Assembly: GCA_945889625.1 (NCBI GenBank)
Contig: CAMDCE010000048.1
Span: 1-39,434 of the forward strand
Origin: Asaia bogorensis
GTDB taxonomy: Bacteria; Pseudomonadota; Alphaproteobacteria; Reyranellales; Reyranellaceae
Direction: 5' to 3'
Length of the DNA stretch: 39,434 nucleotides
A program made the position numbers and the translations under genes. A model generated the notes under the pieces. The model was given only the letters and a program-made list of their open reading frames with translations. It had not been told where the DNA came from and made no database searches. This document shows positions 32,943 through 39,434 of this stretch, piece after piece. Positions within the stretch are counted from its first letter, which is position 1; each line of letters starts with the position of its first letter.

Positions 32943-34115
32943 TCAGTACACGGATTCGAGGATAGGCACGATCTCCTGGGCGGCATGGATCGGCCGCGGG
33001 TTGCTGAAGGTCCAGTCGTCGAGCATGCAGTTGGTGGCGATGCGCTGCAGGTCGTCGTACTTGACGCCGACGTCGCGCAACCGTCGCGGCAGGCCGAGCC
33101 CTGCGATGAATCGGTCGAGCACGTCCGCCGCATTCTGGCCGGCCGCGCCCAGCGCAGCGCTGATCTCGGTCTGGCGATCGGCGTTGACCGCCGAATTGAA
33201 CGCCAGCACGGCCGGGAGCATGACGCAGGAGGTGTAGCCGTGCGGCACACCGGCGCTGCCGCCCAGCACATGTCCGATGGCGTGGCTCGCCCCCATGCGC
33301 GTGCCGCTCACGATGCCGGTCATCGAGATCCAGGCGCCGATCTGGCAGTCGAGCCGCGCCGCCAGATCGGCCGGATCGCGTTTGACCGCCGCCAACCCGC
33401 GACCGAGCAGGCGCAGTGCCTGCAGCGCGGTGCTGTCGGTGTAGGCGTTGCCGTCGATCGAGCAGTAGGTCTCGACCGCATGATCGACGGCGCGGATGCC
33501 GGTCGAGAGCCACAGCCATTCCGGCGTGTGCACGGTGATTGCGGGATCGAAGATCACGGCGAGCGGGATGATGCCGGGATGGATGTAGGCCTGCTTCAGC
33601 CGCAGCCGCGGCTCGGTGACGCCGGCCCGCGCATTGAACTCGCCGCCGCTCAGCGTCGTCGGCACGCAGATCTGCCGCACCCGCGGTGCGCGGTACTGCG
33701 GGAAGTGCCGCTTGCCCGTGGTCTCGTCGACCACGGTGCGGAAGGGTTCGAGCCCGTCGGGCTCGCGGATGTCGTGCTCGAGGCAGATGGTGACTGCCTT
33801 GCCGCCGTCAGTCGCCGACCCGCCGCCGACGCTCAGCAGCAGGTCGCAGCCGGCATCGCGCGCCTTGTTGGCGCAGGCGACCACTGCGTCGCGCGGGCTG
33901 TGCGAGGGCATTTCGTCATGGGTGCCGGCGTAGCGCGGCCCGAGTGCCTCGGCGATCCGGCGGACCGCATCGGTCTTACGATTGAGCGTGCCGCCGGCCA
34001 GGATGAACACCCGCCTGGCACCGAGCCGCTCGGCCGCCTCGGCCACGGCCTCGGCTGCCGGGCGGCCAAACACCACGCGTTCCATTCCAGTGAAGAAGAT
34101 CTCGCCGGCACGCAT
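32943..34115 (-). CDS. Iron-containing alcohol dehydrogenase (maleylacetate reductase-like)
   Basis: A 390-residue group III metal-dependent dehydrogenase. The nucleotide-binding segment is LLLSVGGGSATDGGKAV (about 95-115). Metal ligands are expected at Asp/His of GIRAVDHAVETYC and the His residues in GASHAIGHVLGGSAGVPHGY. The HALGH-type segment and overall style resemble maleylacetate reductases of chloroaromatic and resorcinol pathways as well as other iron alcohol dehydrogenases. Together with the convergent amidohydrolase this suggests a small aromatic or alcohol catabolic module, but the substrate is unknown. ATG at 34115 has no clear RBS; a further 54 in-frame codons upstream look non-coding. 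Confidence 0.87.
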   Translation of the reverse strand: MRAGEIFFTGMERVVFGRPAAEAVAEAAERLGARRVFILAGGTLNRKTDAVRRIAEALGPRYAGTHDEMPSHSPRDAVVACANKARDAGCDLLLSVGGGSATDGGKAVTICLEHDIREPDGLEPFRTVVDETTGKRHFPQYRAPRVRQICVPTTLSGGEFNARAGVTEPRLRLKQAYIHPGIIPLAVIFDPAITVHTPEWLWLSTGIRAVDHAVETYCSIDGNAYTDSTALQALRLLGRGLAAVKRDPADLAARLDCQIGAWISMTGIVSGTRMGASHAIGHVLGGSAGVPHGYTSCVMLPAVLAFNSAVNADRQTEISAALGAAGQNAADVLDRFIAGLGLPRRLRDVGVKYDDLQRIATNCMLDDWTFSNPRPIHAAQEIVPILESVY

Positions 34116-34289
34116 GGGATCGGAGGCTATAGGTTGGCCGCGCGGAGGGAAAGGCGAGCGTGCCCCGTCATTTGAGGTTTGCGGAGTGTGCGGAATCTCA
34201 CCGAAGCATCGGCAAGAGGCGGCGAAAGTGCGGCCATTGATGGCTTGCGGGGGTGGTTGGCCCACCAGCAACATCAAGGGGCAACCCGG

Positions 34290-34379
34290 TCACAGCGAAA
34301 TGCCGCCGACTATTTTCGCCGCGATGACAACCAGCGCCATTCCAATGACGATCAGATACACCCAATTGCTGGTGGTCAT
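34290..34379 (-). CDS. Very small predicted membrane protein (29 aa)
   Basis: A 29-codon frame starting MTTSNWVYLIVIGMALVV followed by IAAKIVGGISL: a single hydrophobic helix with a short polar start, the typical shape of bacterial one-helix microproteins. AGAGG stands 9 bases before the ATG. The RBS lies in an 11-bp inverted repeat with one mismatch (34385-34395 with 34431-34441), so the leader RNA could fold and hide it. Coding potential is inferred from composition and RBS only. Confidence 0.45.
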   Translation of the reverse strand: MTTSNWVYLIVIGMALVVIAAKIVGGISL

Positions 34380-34718
34380 TCGATGATGCCTCTAGGGGGC
34401 GGTTCGTTTGCCCGATATATCTGTCGGTAACTCGAGGCATCTTCGCGAAAGTCTCCACCGGCCTCAGTGACATTTCGCACGGAGTGCCAAAATGGCTGCT
34501 GAATCACACCAGCTCGTCAGAAGTGTTCGCGGCCTGAGACTCGCCGTCGCTACGCGATGCGTCGGCGCATGACGGTGCCGCGCCGCTGCCTGTCGCAGTC
34601 ATTGTCCTGTACCGAAGGGCAATAACCGCGCGTGGACATCCACTCATGGCGAATGCCGGTGAGACTCGTGAGACATCAGGAACTCCTCTCCCCTAGCGGG
34701 GGAGAGGAACGAAGAAAG
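34380..34718. other. Intergenic region without a recognised gene
   Basis: 339 bp between the 29-codon frame and the end of hisZ. It contains the leader inverted repeat described for that frame (34385-34441) with a TATATC stretch in its loop, a 26-codon frame at 34492-34572 with GGAG 7 bases upstream but no convincing protein character, and the palindrome at 34685-34707. Local composition is somewhat less GC-rich than the genes around it. Confidence 0.5.
34685..34707 (-). repeat. Dispersed palindrome CCTCTCCCC/GGGGAGAGG, copy 1
   Basis: 9-bp arms around TAGCG-type loop, 11 bp past the hisZ stop. Read on the minus strand it matches copy 2 at 35895-35929 (TTCCTCTCCCCCGCTAGGGG). On the minus strand it could also act as a factor-independent-like stop for hisZ, but lacks a T-run. 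Confidence 0.65.
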
Positions 34719-35882
34719 CTAGAGCGGCACCGCTTCCCCGTCGATCAGCGCGTGACTGCAGCGCAGGCGCTTGGCCTCGGCGCGCGGGTCGGCGGCGGGG
34801 CTGAGCGCGCGCACGATGGCGTAGCCCTTGTCCTGCCACGGGGCGGCCTCGTTCCACGGCGTCTTGAGCGGCACGAAGAGCCGCGGCCGCGCGGCCGTCG
34901 CGTTCGAGGAGGCCAGCACCGCATCCATATAGAGAGTGAAGCCGGTCGCCGGCTCGCTGGTGCCGTCCTCGGGGTAGCCCGCGGCATAGCGCCCGCCGCG
35001 CGCCAGTTCCTGGCGGCCCTTGAGCGCAAAGACCGAGAACGACACGCCGGTCTGGTATTCGAGGCCGCGGTACTCCACCGGATCGAGGGTGAGCGGCAGG
35101 TCGGGGTCGGCGATGCGCACCAGCTTGACCACCTCGGCCAGGCGCGCGGCTTCGGCGGCGCCGGCGTCCGGCAGCTTGAGTTTCTTCAGCCGCTCGAGCG
35201 CCTTCTCGGCAGGGCCCGCGGCGCGCAGCAGGCCGCCGAACAGCTCGGCGGCTTTCTTGTCCCCGAGCGCCTTGGCGATGGCGGCCTCGTCCTTGCGGTC
35301 GAGCGCGCGGCGCAACCGGCGCACTTGCTCGTCCGAGAGCTTCAGGCCGGCGGCGACGGCGGCGACCAGCGTCGGCAGGTTGAGATCGACGGTGAGCTCG
35401 GCCACGCCGATGGCGCGGAGCGCATCGACGGTCAGCAGGACTGCCTCGGCATCGGCCTCGGCGGTGTCGACGCCGATCAGCTCGGCGCCGACCTGGGCGA
35501 ACTGGCGCTCGGGCTTCAGCGCACTGCCGCGCACGCGGATCACGTTGCCGCCGTAGCTGAGGCGGAGCGGCCTGGGCTCATGCTTCAGCCGTGTGACGGC
35601 GATCCTCGCCACCTGCACGGTCATGTCCGGCCGCACGCCCATCATGCGCTGCGACACCGGATCCATCAGCCGGAAGGTCTGCGGGCCGAGGCCGGCGCCG
35701 GTGCCGCCCAGCAGCGATTCCTCGAACTCGACCAGCGGCGGCTTGACCCGCTCGTAGCCGAACGAAGCGAAGCGCTCGATGGCGATGTCGATCGCCCGCG
35801 CCTCGCGCGCGGCATCGGGCGGCAACAGGTCGGCGAGGCCGGCCGGCAGCAGGCCGCGATGGTCGTTGTCGTTGGCGGTCAT
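34719..35882 (-). CDS. hisZ: ATP phosphoribosyltransferase regulatory subunit HisZ
   Basis: A 387-residue HisRS-like protein without tRNA-synthetase function that pairs with short-form HisG to make the first enzyme of histidine synthesis. Class II synthetase-like motifs are present: LLPAGLADLLPPDAARE at the start, then PLVEFEESLLGG, FRLMDPVSQRMMGVRPDMTVQVARIA (motif 2-like), and ELARGGRYAAGY (motif 3-like). The histidine-specific insertion and anticodon-binding domain of HisRS are absent, fitting HisZ length. hisG is not in the window. Copies of a palindromic repeat lie on both sides (34685 and 35895, in opposite orientation). A relic of a related 3' end is at 31620. Confidence 0.92.
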   Translation of the reverse strand: MTANDNDHRGLLPAGLADLLPPDAAREARAIDIAIERFASFGYERVKPPLVEFEESLLGGTGAGLGPQTFRLMDPVSQRMMGVRPDMTVQVARIAVTRLKHEPRPLRLSYGGNVIRVRGSALKPERQFAQVGAELIGVDTAEADAEAVLLTVDALRAIGVAELTVDLNLPTLVAAVAAGLKLSDEQVRRLRRALDRKDEAAIAKALGDKKAAELFGGLLRAAGPAEKALERLKKLKLPDAGAAEAARLAEVVKLVRIADPDLPLTLDPVEYRGLEYQTGVSFSVFALKGRQELARGGRYAAGYPEDGTSEPATGFTLYMDAVLASSNATAARPRLFVPLKTPWNEAAPWQDKGYAIVRALSPAADPRAEAKRLRCSHALIDGEAVPL

Positions 35883-35894
35883 GGTGCCGGTAGA

Positions 35895-35929
35895 TGCCTC
35901 ATATTCCTCTCCCCCGCTAGGGGGAGAGG
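35895..35929 (+). repeat. Dispersed palindrome, copy 2
   Basis: TGCCTCATATTCCTCTC followed by CCCCGCTAGGGGGAGAGG: a 9-bp perfect palindrome with a 17-base unique-looking lead. The lead is repeated exactly at 37239-37255. It is 13 bp upstream of the hisZ start, opposite in orientation to copy 1. Confidence 0.7.
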
Positions 35930-35978
35930 CGAGGAGAGGAGGCTGGAGGCGATCAGATCCCTCGCAAATGCTCGGGAT

Positions 35979-35995
35979 GACGGCCGAGGGCCGTC
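35979..35995 (-). terminator. Short hairpin overlapping the LLM oxidoreductase stop
   Basis: GACGGCC-GAG-GGCCGTC, a 7-bp perfect stem reaching into the TGA stop codon. The downstream minus-strand sequence (CATCCCGAGCATTTGCGAGG) looks like a common intergenic repeat. There is no T-run, so its function as a terminator is uncertain. Confidence 0.35.
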
Positions 35996-37211
35996 ACTCC
36001 GCCGCCGCCACCTTGGGTTCAGCCGGCGTGATCGGCTTCATGTTGCCGCCGAAGCGCTCCTTGAAGGCGGTGGTGTCGATTTCCTCGAGCTCGATGGTGC
36101 GGTTCAGCACCTGCTCCTTCCATTTCAGGTGAGCGGGATGCGCCTCCTGGAATTCCGGCATGACTTCCTTGGCGAACAGCTCGAGCGATTCGCAGATGTG
36201 CTCGTGCGTGTTCTTGCCGGCCTGGTTCAAGAGCACGACCTGGTCGATGTTCGACGACTGGAAGCGGCGCAGCTTCTTGCGGATCGTCTCGGGCGAGCCG
36301 ATCAGGCCGCCGCGCAGCGCCGCGGCGTGCAGGTCGGGGTTTGCCGCCTTCCACTTGTTGTACTCGTCCCACATGTTGACGGTGCCGGCCGGCGGCCGCC
36401 TTCGGCCCGCCGCCTGGCCATAGAAGCGCAGCGAGAACTGGAAGAAGGTGTCGCCGTCGGCGCGCGCACGCGCCTCCTCGTCGGTCTTGGCGCACATGAA
36501 GAACGAGACCAGCGCGATGTTGGGATTGGTCTTGTAGTCGGCGAGCTTGTTCTGGCGCTTCACAAAGGCGTTGTAGTAGGCGTGCACCCAGGCGTGCGCG
36601 GCATCGGCCGAGACGAACTGGAAGCCGAGCGCGCCCATGCCCCATTCGCCGCACTTGGCCAGCGTGTCGAGCTGCGAGCAGGCGACCCACAAGGGCGGAT
36701 GCGGCTTCTGCAGCGGCTTGGGCAGCACGTGGCGCAGCGGCATGTTGAAGTACTTGCCCTGATGCTCGCTGGGGCCGTCCTTGAACATCGGGATGATGGC
36801 CCGCACCGCCTCCTCGAAGATCTCGCGCTTGTTGTCCATGTCGACGCCGAACGGCTCGAGCTCGGTGATCGAAGCGCTCTCGCCCATGCCGAACTCGCAG
36901 CGGCCGTTCGACAACAGGTCGAGGCTGGCGACACGCTCGGCGCAGCGCGCCGGATGGTTGGTCGTGAGCTGCATGATGCCGTGGCCGAGGCGGATCTGCT
37001 TGGTGCGCTGGCTGGCGGCGGCGAGGAAGGACTCGGGCGACGGCGAGTGCGAATATTCCTCGAGGAAATGATGCTCGACCTGCCAAGCATGGTCGTAGCC
37101 CAGCCGGTCCGCGAGCTCGATCTGGCCGAGGGCGTTCTGGTAGAGCCGGTGCTCGTCGCCTTCCTTCCAGGGCCGCGGCAGCTGGAGCTCGTAAAAGATG
37201 CCGAATTTCAT
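35994..37211 (-). CDS. LLM-class flavin-dependent oxidoreductase (luciferase-like)
   Basis: A 405-residue bacterial-luciferase-fold monooxygenase or dehydrogenase using reduced FMN or F420. It begins MKFGIFYELQLPRPW and has DHAWQVEHHFLEEYSHSPSPE near residues 42-62. TKQIRLGHGIMQL (beta-strand 3) and ERVASLDLLSNGRCEFGMG then follow, all hallmark family blocks. Length and insertions are those of the longer LLM subgroup often found in degradation clusters. Start at 37211 is supported by AGGAGG 8 bases upstream; the open frame to 37325 lacks support. It is upstream of hisZ on the same strand but separated by a repeat, so co-transcription is unclear. Substrate unknown. Confidence 0.88.
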   Translation of the reverse strand: MKFGIFYELQLPRPWKEGDEHRLYQNALGQIELADRLGYDHAWQVEHHFLEEYSHSPSPESFLAAASQRTKQIRLGHGIMQLTTNHPARCAERVASLDLLSNGRCEFGMGESASITELEPFGVDMDNKREIFEEAVRAIIPMFKDGPSEHQGKYFNMPLRHVLPKPLQKPHPPLWVACSQLDTLAKCGEWGMGALGFQFVSADAAHAWVHAYYNAFVKRQNKLADYKTNPNIALVSFFMCAKTDEEARARADGDTFFQFSLRFYGQAAGRRRPPAGTVNMWDEYNKWKAANPDLHAAALRGGLIGSPETIRKKLRRFQSSNIDQVVLLNQAGKNTHEHICESLELFAKEVMPEFQEAHPAHLKWKEQVLNRTIELEEIDTTAFKERFGGNMKPITPAEPKVAAAE

Positions 37212-37238
37212 GGACGCGTCCTCCTGCGCCACGACATC

Positions 37239-37265
37239 TGCCTCATATTCCTCTCTCCCGCCAGA
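37239..37265 (+). repeat. Dispersed palindrome, truncated copy 3
   Basis: The 17-base lead TGCCTCATATTCCTCTC is identical to copy 2, after which the palindrome is degraded (TCCCGCCAGAGATG). Copies 2 and 3 are direct repeats flanking the LLM gene. Confidence 0.55.
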
Positions 37266-37285
37266 GATGTTATGGCGTCTGGGCC

Positions 37286-38230
37286 ATGACCGAAACCACC
37301 CGCCCGGCGTTGTCCGTGGTGGCACCCTGCTTCAACGAGGAGCGCGTGCTGCCGGAGTTTTTGCGCCGCCTGGGCGCGGTATTGGACGGCATCGGCGGCG
37401 CCAGCGAGATCGTGGTCGTCGACGACGGCTCGAGCGACCGTACCTGGGAGATCCTGAACGCCGCCACTGCCGGCGACCCCCGGCTGGTCGGTGTGCGCCT
37501 GATGCGCAATCACGGCCACCAGCTCGCCCTGACGGCGGGCCTCTCGGTCTGCCGCGGCGAACGAATACTGGTGATCGACGCTGACCTGCAGGACCCGCCC
37601 GAGTTGTTGCCCGACATGATGCGCCTGATGGATGGGGGTGCCGACGTCGTCTACGGCCAGCGCCGCGCCCGCGAGGGCGAAACGCTGTTCAAGCGTGCCT
37701 CGGCCTCGGCTTTCTACCGCCTGATCGGCCGGTTGACCGATGTCGAGATCCCGACCGACGCCGGCGACTTCCGGCTGATGACACGCCGCGTGCTCGACTT
37801 TTTGCTGGCCATGCCCGAGCGCCACCGCTTCGTGCGCGGCATGGTGGCGTGGATCGGCGGCAAGCAGGTGGCAATCGCCTACGATCGCAAGCCACGCGCC
37901 GCCGGCGAGAGCAAGTATCCTTTCAGCAAGATGCTGCGCTTCGCCGTCGATGCCATCACCGCCTTCTCGATCGTGCCGCTGATGGCCTCGATGGCCATCG
38001 GCTGGATCATGGCGGCGGTTGGCTTCGCCTTCTTCGTCTATTCGATCGTCGGCTGGGTGCTCGGCCACAACCTGCCGGGCTGGACGTCGCTGATGGCGGC
38101 GGTCGGGCTTTTGGGCGGCATGCAGTTCCTGATGCTGGGCATCATCGGCGCCTATCTCGGCCGGCTCTACGACCAGAGCAAGGGCCGGCCGCTATTCATG
38201 ATCCGCGAGATTGTCGGCGGCCCCAAATGA
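37286..38230 (+). CDS. Family 2 glycosyltransferase, polyprenyl-phosphate type (GtrB/DPM1-like)
   Basis: A 314-residue membrane glycosyltransferase that moves a sugar from a nucleotide donor to a polyprenyl phosphate. The GT-A domain has VVAPCFNEERVLPEFL, EIVVVDDGSSDRT (Asp46-Asp47) and the metal-binding DADLQDPPE (Asp98-x-Asp100). Two C-terminal transmembrane segments (about 230-256 and 265-292, IVPLMASMAIGWIM and LMAAVGLLGGMQF) are typical of GtrB and ArnC-like enzymes. It overlaps the next gene by ATGA, so it is translationally coupled to the methyltransferase. The partial membrane protein downstream may use the lipid-linked sugar (inference). Confidence 0.9.
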   Translation: MTETTRPALSVVAPCFNEERVLPEFLRRLGAVLDGIGGASEIVVVDDGSSDRTWEILNAATAGDPRLVGVRLMRNHGHQLALTAGLSVCRGERILVIDADLQDPPELLPDMMRLMDGGADVVYGQRRAREGETLFKRASASAFYRLIGRLTDVEIPTDAGDFRLMTRRVLDFLLAMPERHRFVRGMVAWIGGKQVAIAYDRKPRAAGESKYPFSKMLRFAVDAITAFSIVPLMASMAIGWIMAAVGFAFFVYSIVGWVLGHNLPGWTSLMAAVGLLGGMQFLMLGIIGAYLGRLYDQSKGRPLFMIREIVGGPK

Positions 38231-38967
38231 CGCCCGCCGAGTTCGACCAGCACGCCGCGGGCTACGACGGCGGCCTCGACAATCCGGTCAAGCGGATGAT
38301 GGGCAACTCGCCCGACCAGTTCATCGCCGTGAAGGCGCGCTGGCTGCTGCGCCATGAACCGAAGCTGCGGACCGGCGGCCTCTCGATGCTCGACTATGGC
38401 TGCGGCGCCGGCGACCTGATGCGCGTGCTGGCGGGGTTGGGCGGGCGCGCCAACTTCACCGGCTGTGATGTTTCGAGCGGCATGCTGGCCGAAGTCGAGC
38501 GGCGCTGGCCGGCGGGACTCGGCGCGCCGCCGGCTGTCGCGCCGCAGGATGGTGCGCGGACCCCTTACGGCGACGGCCAGTTCGACATCGCCACGATCAG
38601 CGCTGTGCTGCATCATGTGCCGCCCGACGAGCGGCCGGCGGTCTATGCCGAACTCGGCCGGGTCCTGAAGCCGGGCGGCCGGCTCTATGTCTTCGAGCAC
38701 AATCCGCGCAATCCGCTGGTGCGCTACGTCATCGCCCACACGCCGATCGACGCCAACGCCATCCTGCTCGACGCCCGCGAAGTCCAGCATGGCCTGCTCG
38801 GCACGGCGTGTTACGAGTTCAAAACCGACTACCTAATGTTCATGCCGCCCGGCATCGCCTTCCTGCGGCCCGTCGACCGGGTACTGGCGTGGCTGCTGCT
38901 GGGCGGGCAATATGTCGTGGCGGCACGGAAAGCCCACTATTCTACGCCGCTCGGATGCACGCGTTAA
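38227..38967 (+). CDS. Class I SAM-dependent methyltransferase
   Basis: A 246-residue Rossmann-fold methyltransferase. The SAM-binding motif I is MLDYGCGAGDLMRVL (about 54-68), with the acidic residue after strand 2 in FTGCDVSSGM. Motif II-like FDIATISAVLHHVPP and motif III LKPGGRLYVFEHNP follow. ATGA overlap with the glycosyltransferase indicates a coupled pair, probably modifying a lipid-linked sugar or a related envelope component. The C-terminus reads LGGQYVVAARKA, then an extra HYSTPLGCTR. A separate copy of this end, finishing ...ARNAR-stop, lies 78 bp downstream, so the present last 10 residues may be acquired. Confidence 0.87.
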   Translation: MTPAEFDQHAAGYDGGLDNPVKRMMGNSPDQFIAVKARWLLRHEPKLRTGGLSMLDYGCGAGDLMRVLAGLGGRANFTGCDVSSGMLAEVERRWPAGLGAPPAVAPQDGARTPYGDGQFDIATISAVLHHVPPDERPAVYAELGRVLKPGGRLYVFEHNPRNPLVRYVIAHTPIDANAILLDAREVQHGLLGTACYEFKTDYLMFMPPGIAFLRPVDRVLAWLLLGGQYVVAARKAHYSTPLGCTR

Positions 38968-39045
38968 GTACGACAGGCTGCTAGGTGCGAGCTCCGATCG
39001 CAGCATCTCGATCAATGCGTCGACGCTGTAGCCTTGCGCGCAGGC

Positions 39046-39114
39046 GTGGACCGGGCACTGGCGTGGCTGCCGCTGGGCGGGCAATACGTCGTGACAGCGC
39101 GGAATGCACGTTGA
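39046..39114 (+). pseudogene. Duplicate of the methyltransferase 3' end
   Basis: Translates as VDRALAWLPLGGQYVVTARNAR followed by TGA, in two parts shown here as VDRALAWLPLGG and QYVVTARNAR. It matches the methyltransferase residues from VDRVLAWLLLGG to AARKA, and about 85 percent of bases agree with 38872-38937. It has no start. The stop immediately after NAR looks like the original gene end. Confidence 0.8.
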
Positions 39115-39124
39115 GGAGAGTGCG

Positions 39125-39184
39125 ATGGATCGAGCGACATTCAAAGCGGAACTGAAGTGGGACGGCTCTGAGCACCTGCGTTAA
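39125..39184 (+). pseudogene. 19-codon frame, possible 5' relic of a cupin-like gene
   Basis: ATG at 39125 with GAGGAG 7 bases upstream opens MDRATFKAELKWDGSEHLR and stops at TAA. The beginning MDRATFKAELKxDG is like the N-terminus of small cupin proteins that I know from proteobacteria, after which the frame collapses. It may equally be a chance small ORF. Confidence 0.35.
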
Positions 39185-39199
39185 GGTTTCGGGAGCGTG

Positions 39200-39434
39200 A
39201 TGAGAGTTCCGGCGTTCGGTTGGCAGGTCGCGTTGGCGTTCGTGCTGTCACTGCTCGTGTTCGAGGGCACGATCGCGTGGCTCGGCAACGTCCATATTGC
39301 GACCTCGAACGGTATGTACAAGGCGATCCAGGCCGAGCCGTGGATCGCCGATCCGTTCACGGCACGACTGGACCCTTCGAACTATCTCTACTTCCCGCTC
39401 TATGGCCTGTCCTGTCGCCTGCTCGACTGGCTGG
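39200..39434 (+). CDS. Membrane protein, N-terminal part (cut by window edge)
   Basis: 78 codons are visible, with no stop before the window ends. The sequence MRVPAFGWQVALAFVLSLLV is a signal-anchor or first transmembrane helix, followed by an extracytoplasmic loop with IAWLGNVHI, PWIADPFTARLDPSNYL and YFPLYGLSCRLLDWL. The loop position and acidic residues resemble the first loop of GT-C or ArnT-like transferases. That would fit the preceding polyprenyl-phosphate glycosyltransferase, but the family cannot be fixed from this fragment. GGGAG is 4 bases before the ATG; a GTG three bases earlier is also possible. Confidence 0.7.
   Translation, partial: MRVPAFGWQVALAFVLSLLVFEGTIAWLGNVHIATSNGMYKAIQAEPWIADPFTARLDPSNYLYFPLYGLSCRLLDWL

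Noticed and set aside
34632..37289. An 885-codon open frame on the plus strand
   Set aside because: It is antisense to hisZ and the LLM gene, both clear proteins; high GC keeps antisense frames open, and the translation is low-complexity Arg/Ala/Leu/Gly-rich.

Overview
The window is about 39.4 kb of GC-rich (roughly two-thirds G+C by eye) chromosomal DNA with densely packed genes on both strands. The gene set (RpoH sigma-32 with an RpoH box, HisZ, a DUF6476-like protein beside an RluA-family synthase and rpoH, SelO, PhyH and LLM oxidoreductases, a GFA protein) points to an alphaproteobacterium with a broad catabolic repertoire, perhaps Reyranella- or Bradyrhizobium-like. The taxonomic placement is inference. 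No tRNA, rRNA, CRISPR array, transposase or integrase was recognised.

Layout. 1-7.4 kb is mostly core: a cytoplasmic BisC-type molybdoenzyme and a threonine-aldolase-like lyase behind a DUF6476-like gene (minus strand), then rluD-like, rpoH, asd and a GFA gene (plus strand). The rpoH leader carries a CIRCE operator on a plausible housekeeping promoter. 7.4-19.4 kb holds a benzoylformate-decarboxylase-like ThDP enzyme, a DUF962-like membrane protein, an APH-fold kinase, a polytopic membrane protein gene broken by an in-frame TAG, two large hairpins, DUF2188, a cysteine-dioxygenase-like cupin, a VOC protein, a secreted protein, PhyH, an intact paralogue of the broken membrane protein, a relic of the PhyH 3' end, SelO and a 59-residue protein. 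19.4-31.7 kb has a MITE-like inverted-repeat element, a small secreted Cys-rich protein, purA, a Rieske oxygenase, an outer-membrane-protein relic, an alpha/beta hydrolase with Cys nucleophile, an RND pump pair, an orphan membrane protein and an ilvD-family dehydratase. The dehydratase is preceded by a 14-codon leader ORF and a terminator that look like an attenuator. 31.7-39.4 kb has an amidohydrolase, an iron alcohol dehydrogenase, hisZ, an LLM oxidoreductase, a GT2/methyltransferase pair, gene relics and a membrane protein cut by the window edge.

How it fits together. Core functions (heat-shock sigma factor, Asd, PurA, HisZ, IlvD family) alternate with accessory catabolic, efflux and envelope genes. 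Relics consisting only of a gene's 3' end and stop codon recur: PhyH tail at 17558, HisZ-like tail at 31620, methyltransferase tail at 39046, and an orphan OMP tail at 22869. In two cases the intact gene and its tail copy bracket an accessory segment in direct orientation, as if DNA had been added at gene 3' ends. hisZ and purA, which are often neighbours in alphaproteobacteria, are here on the same strand but about 13 kb apart, with accessory genes and a hisZ-like tail between them.
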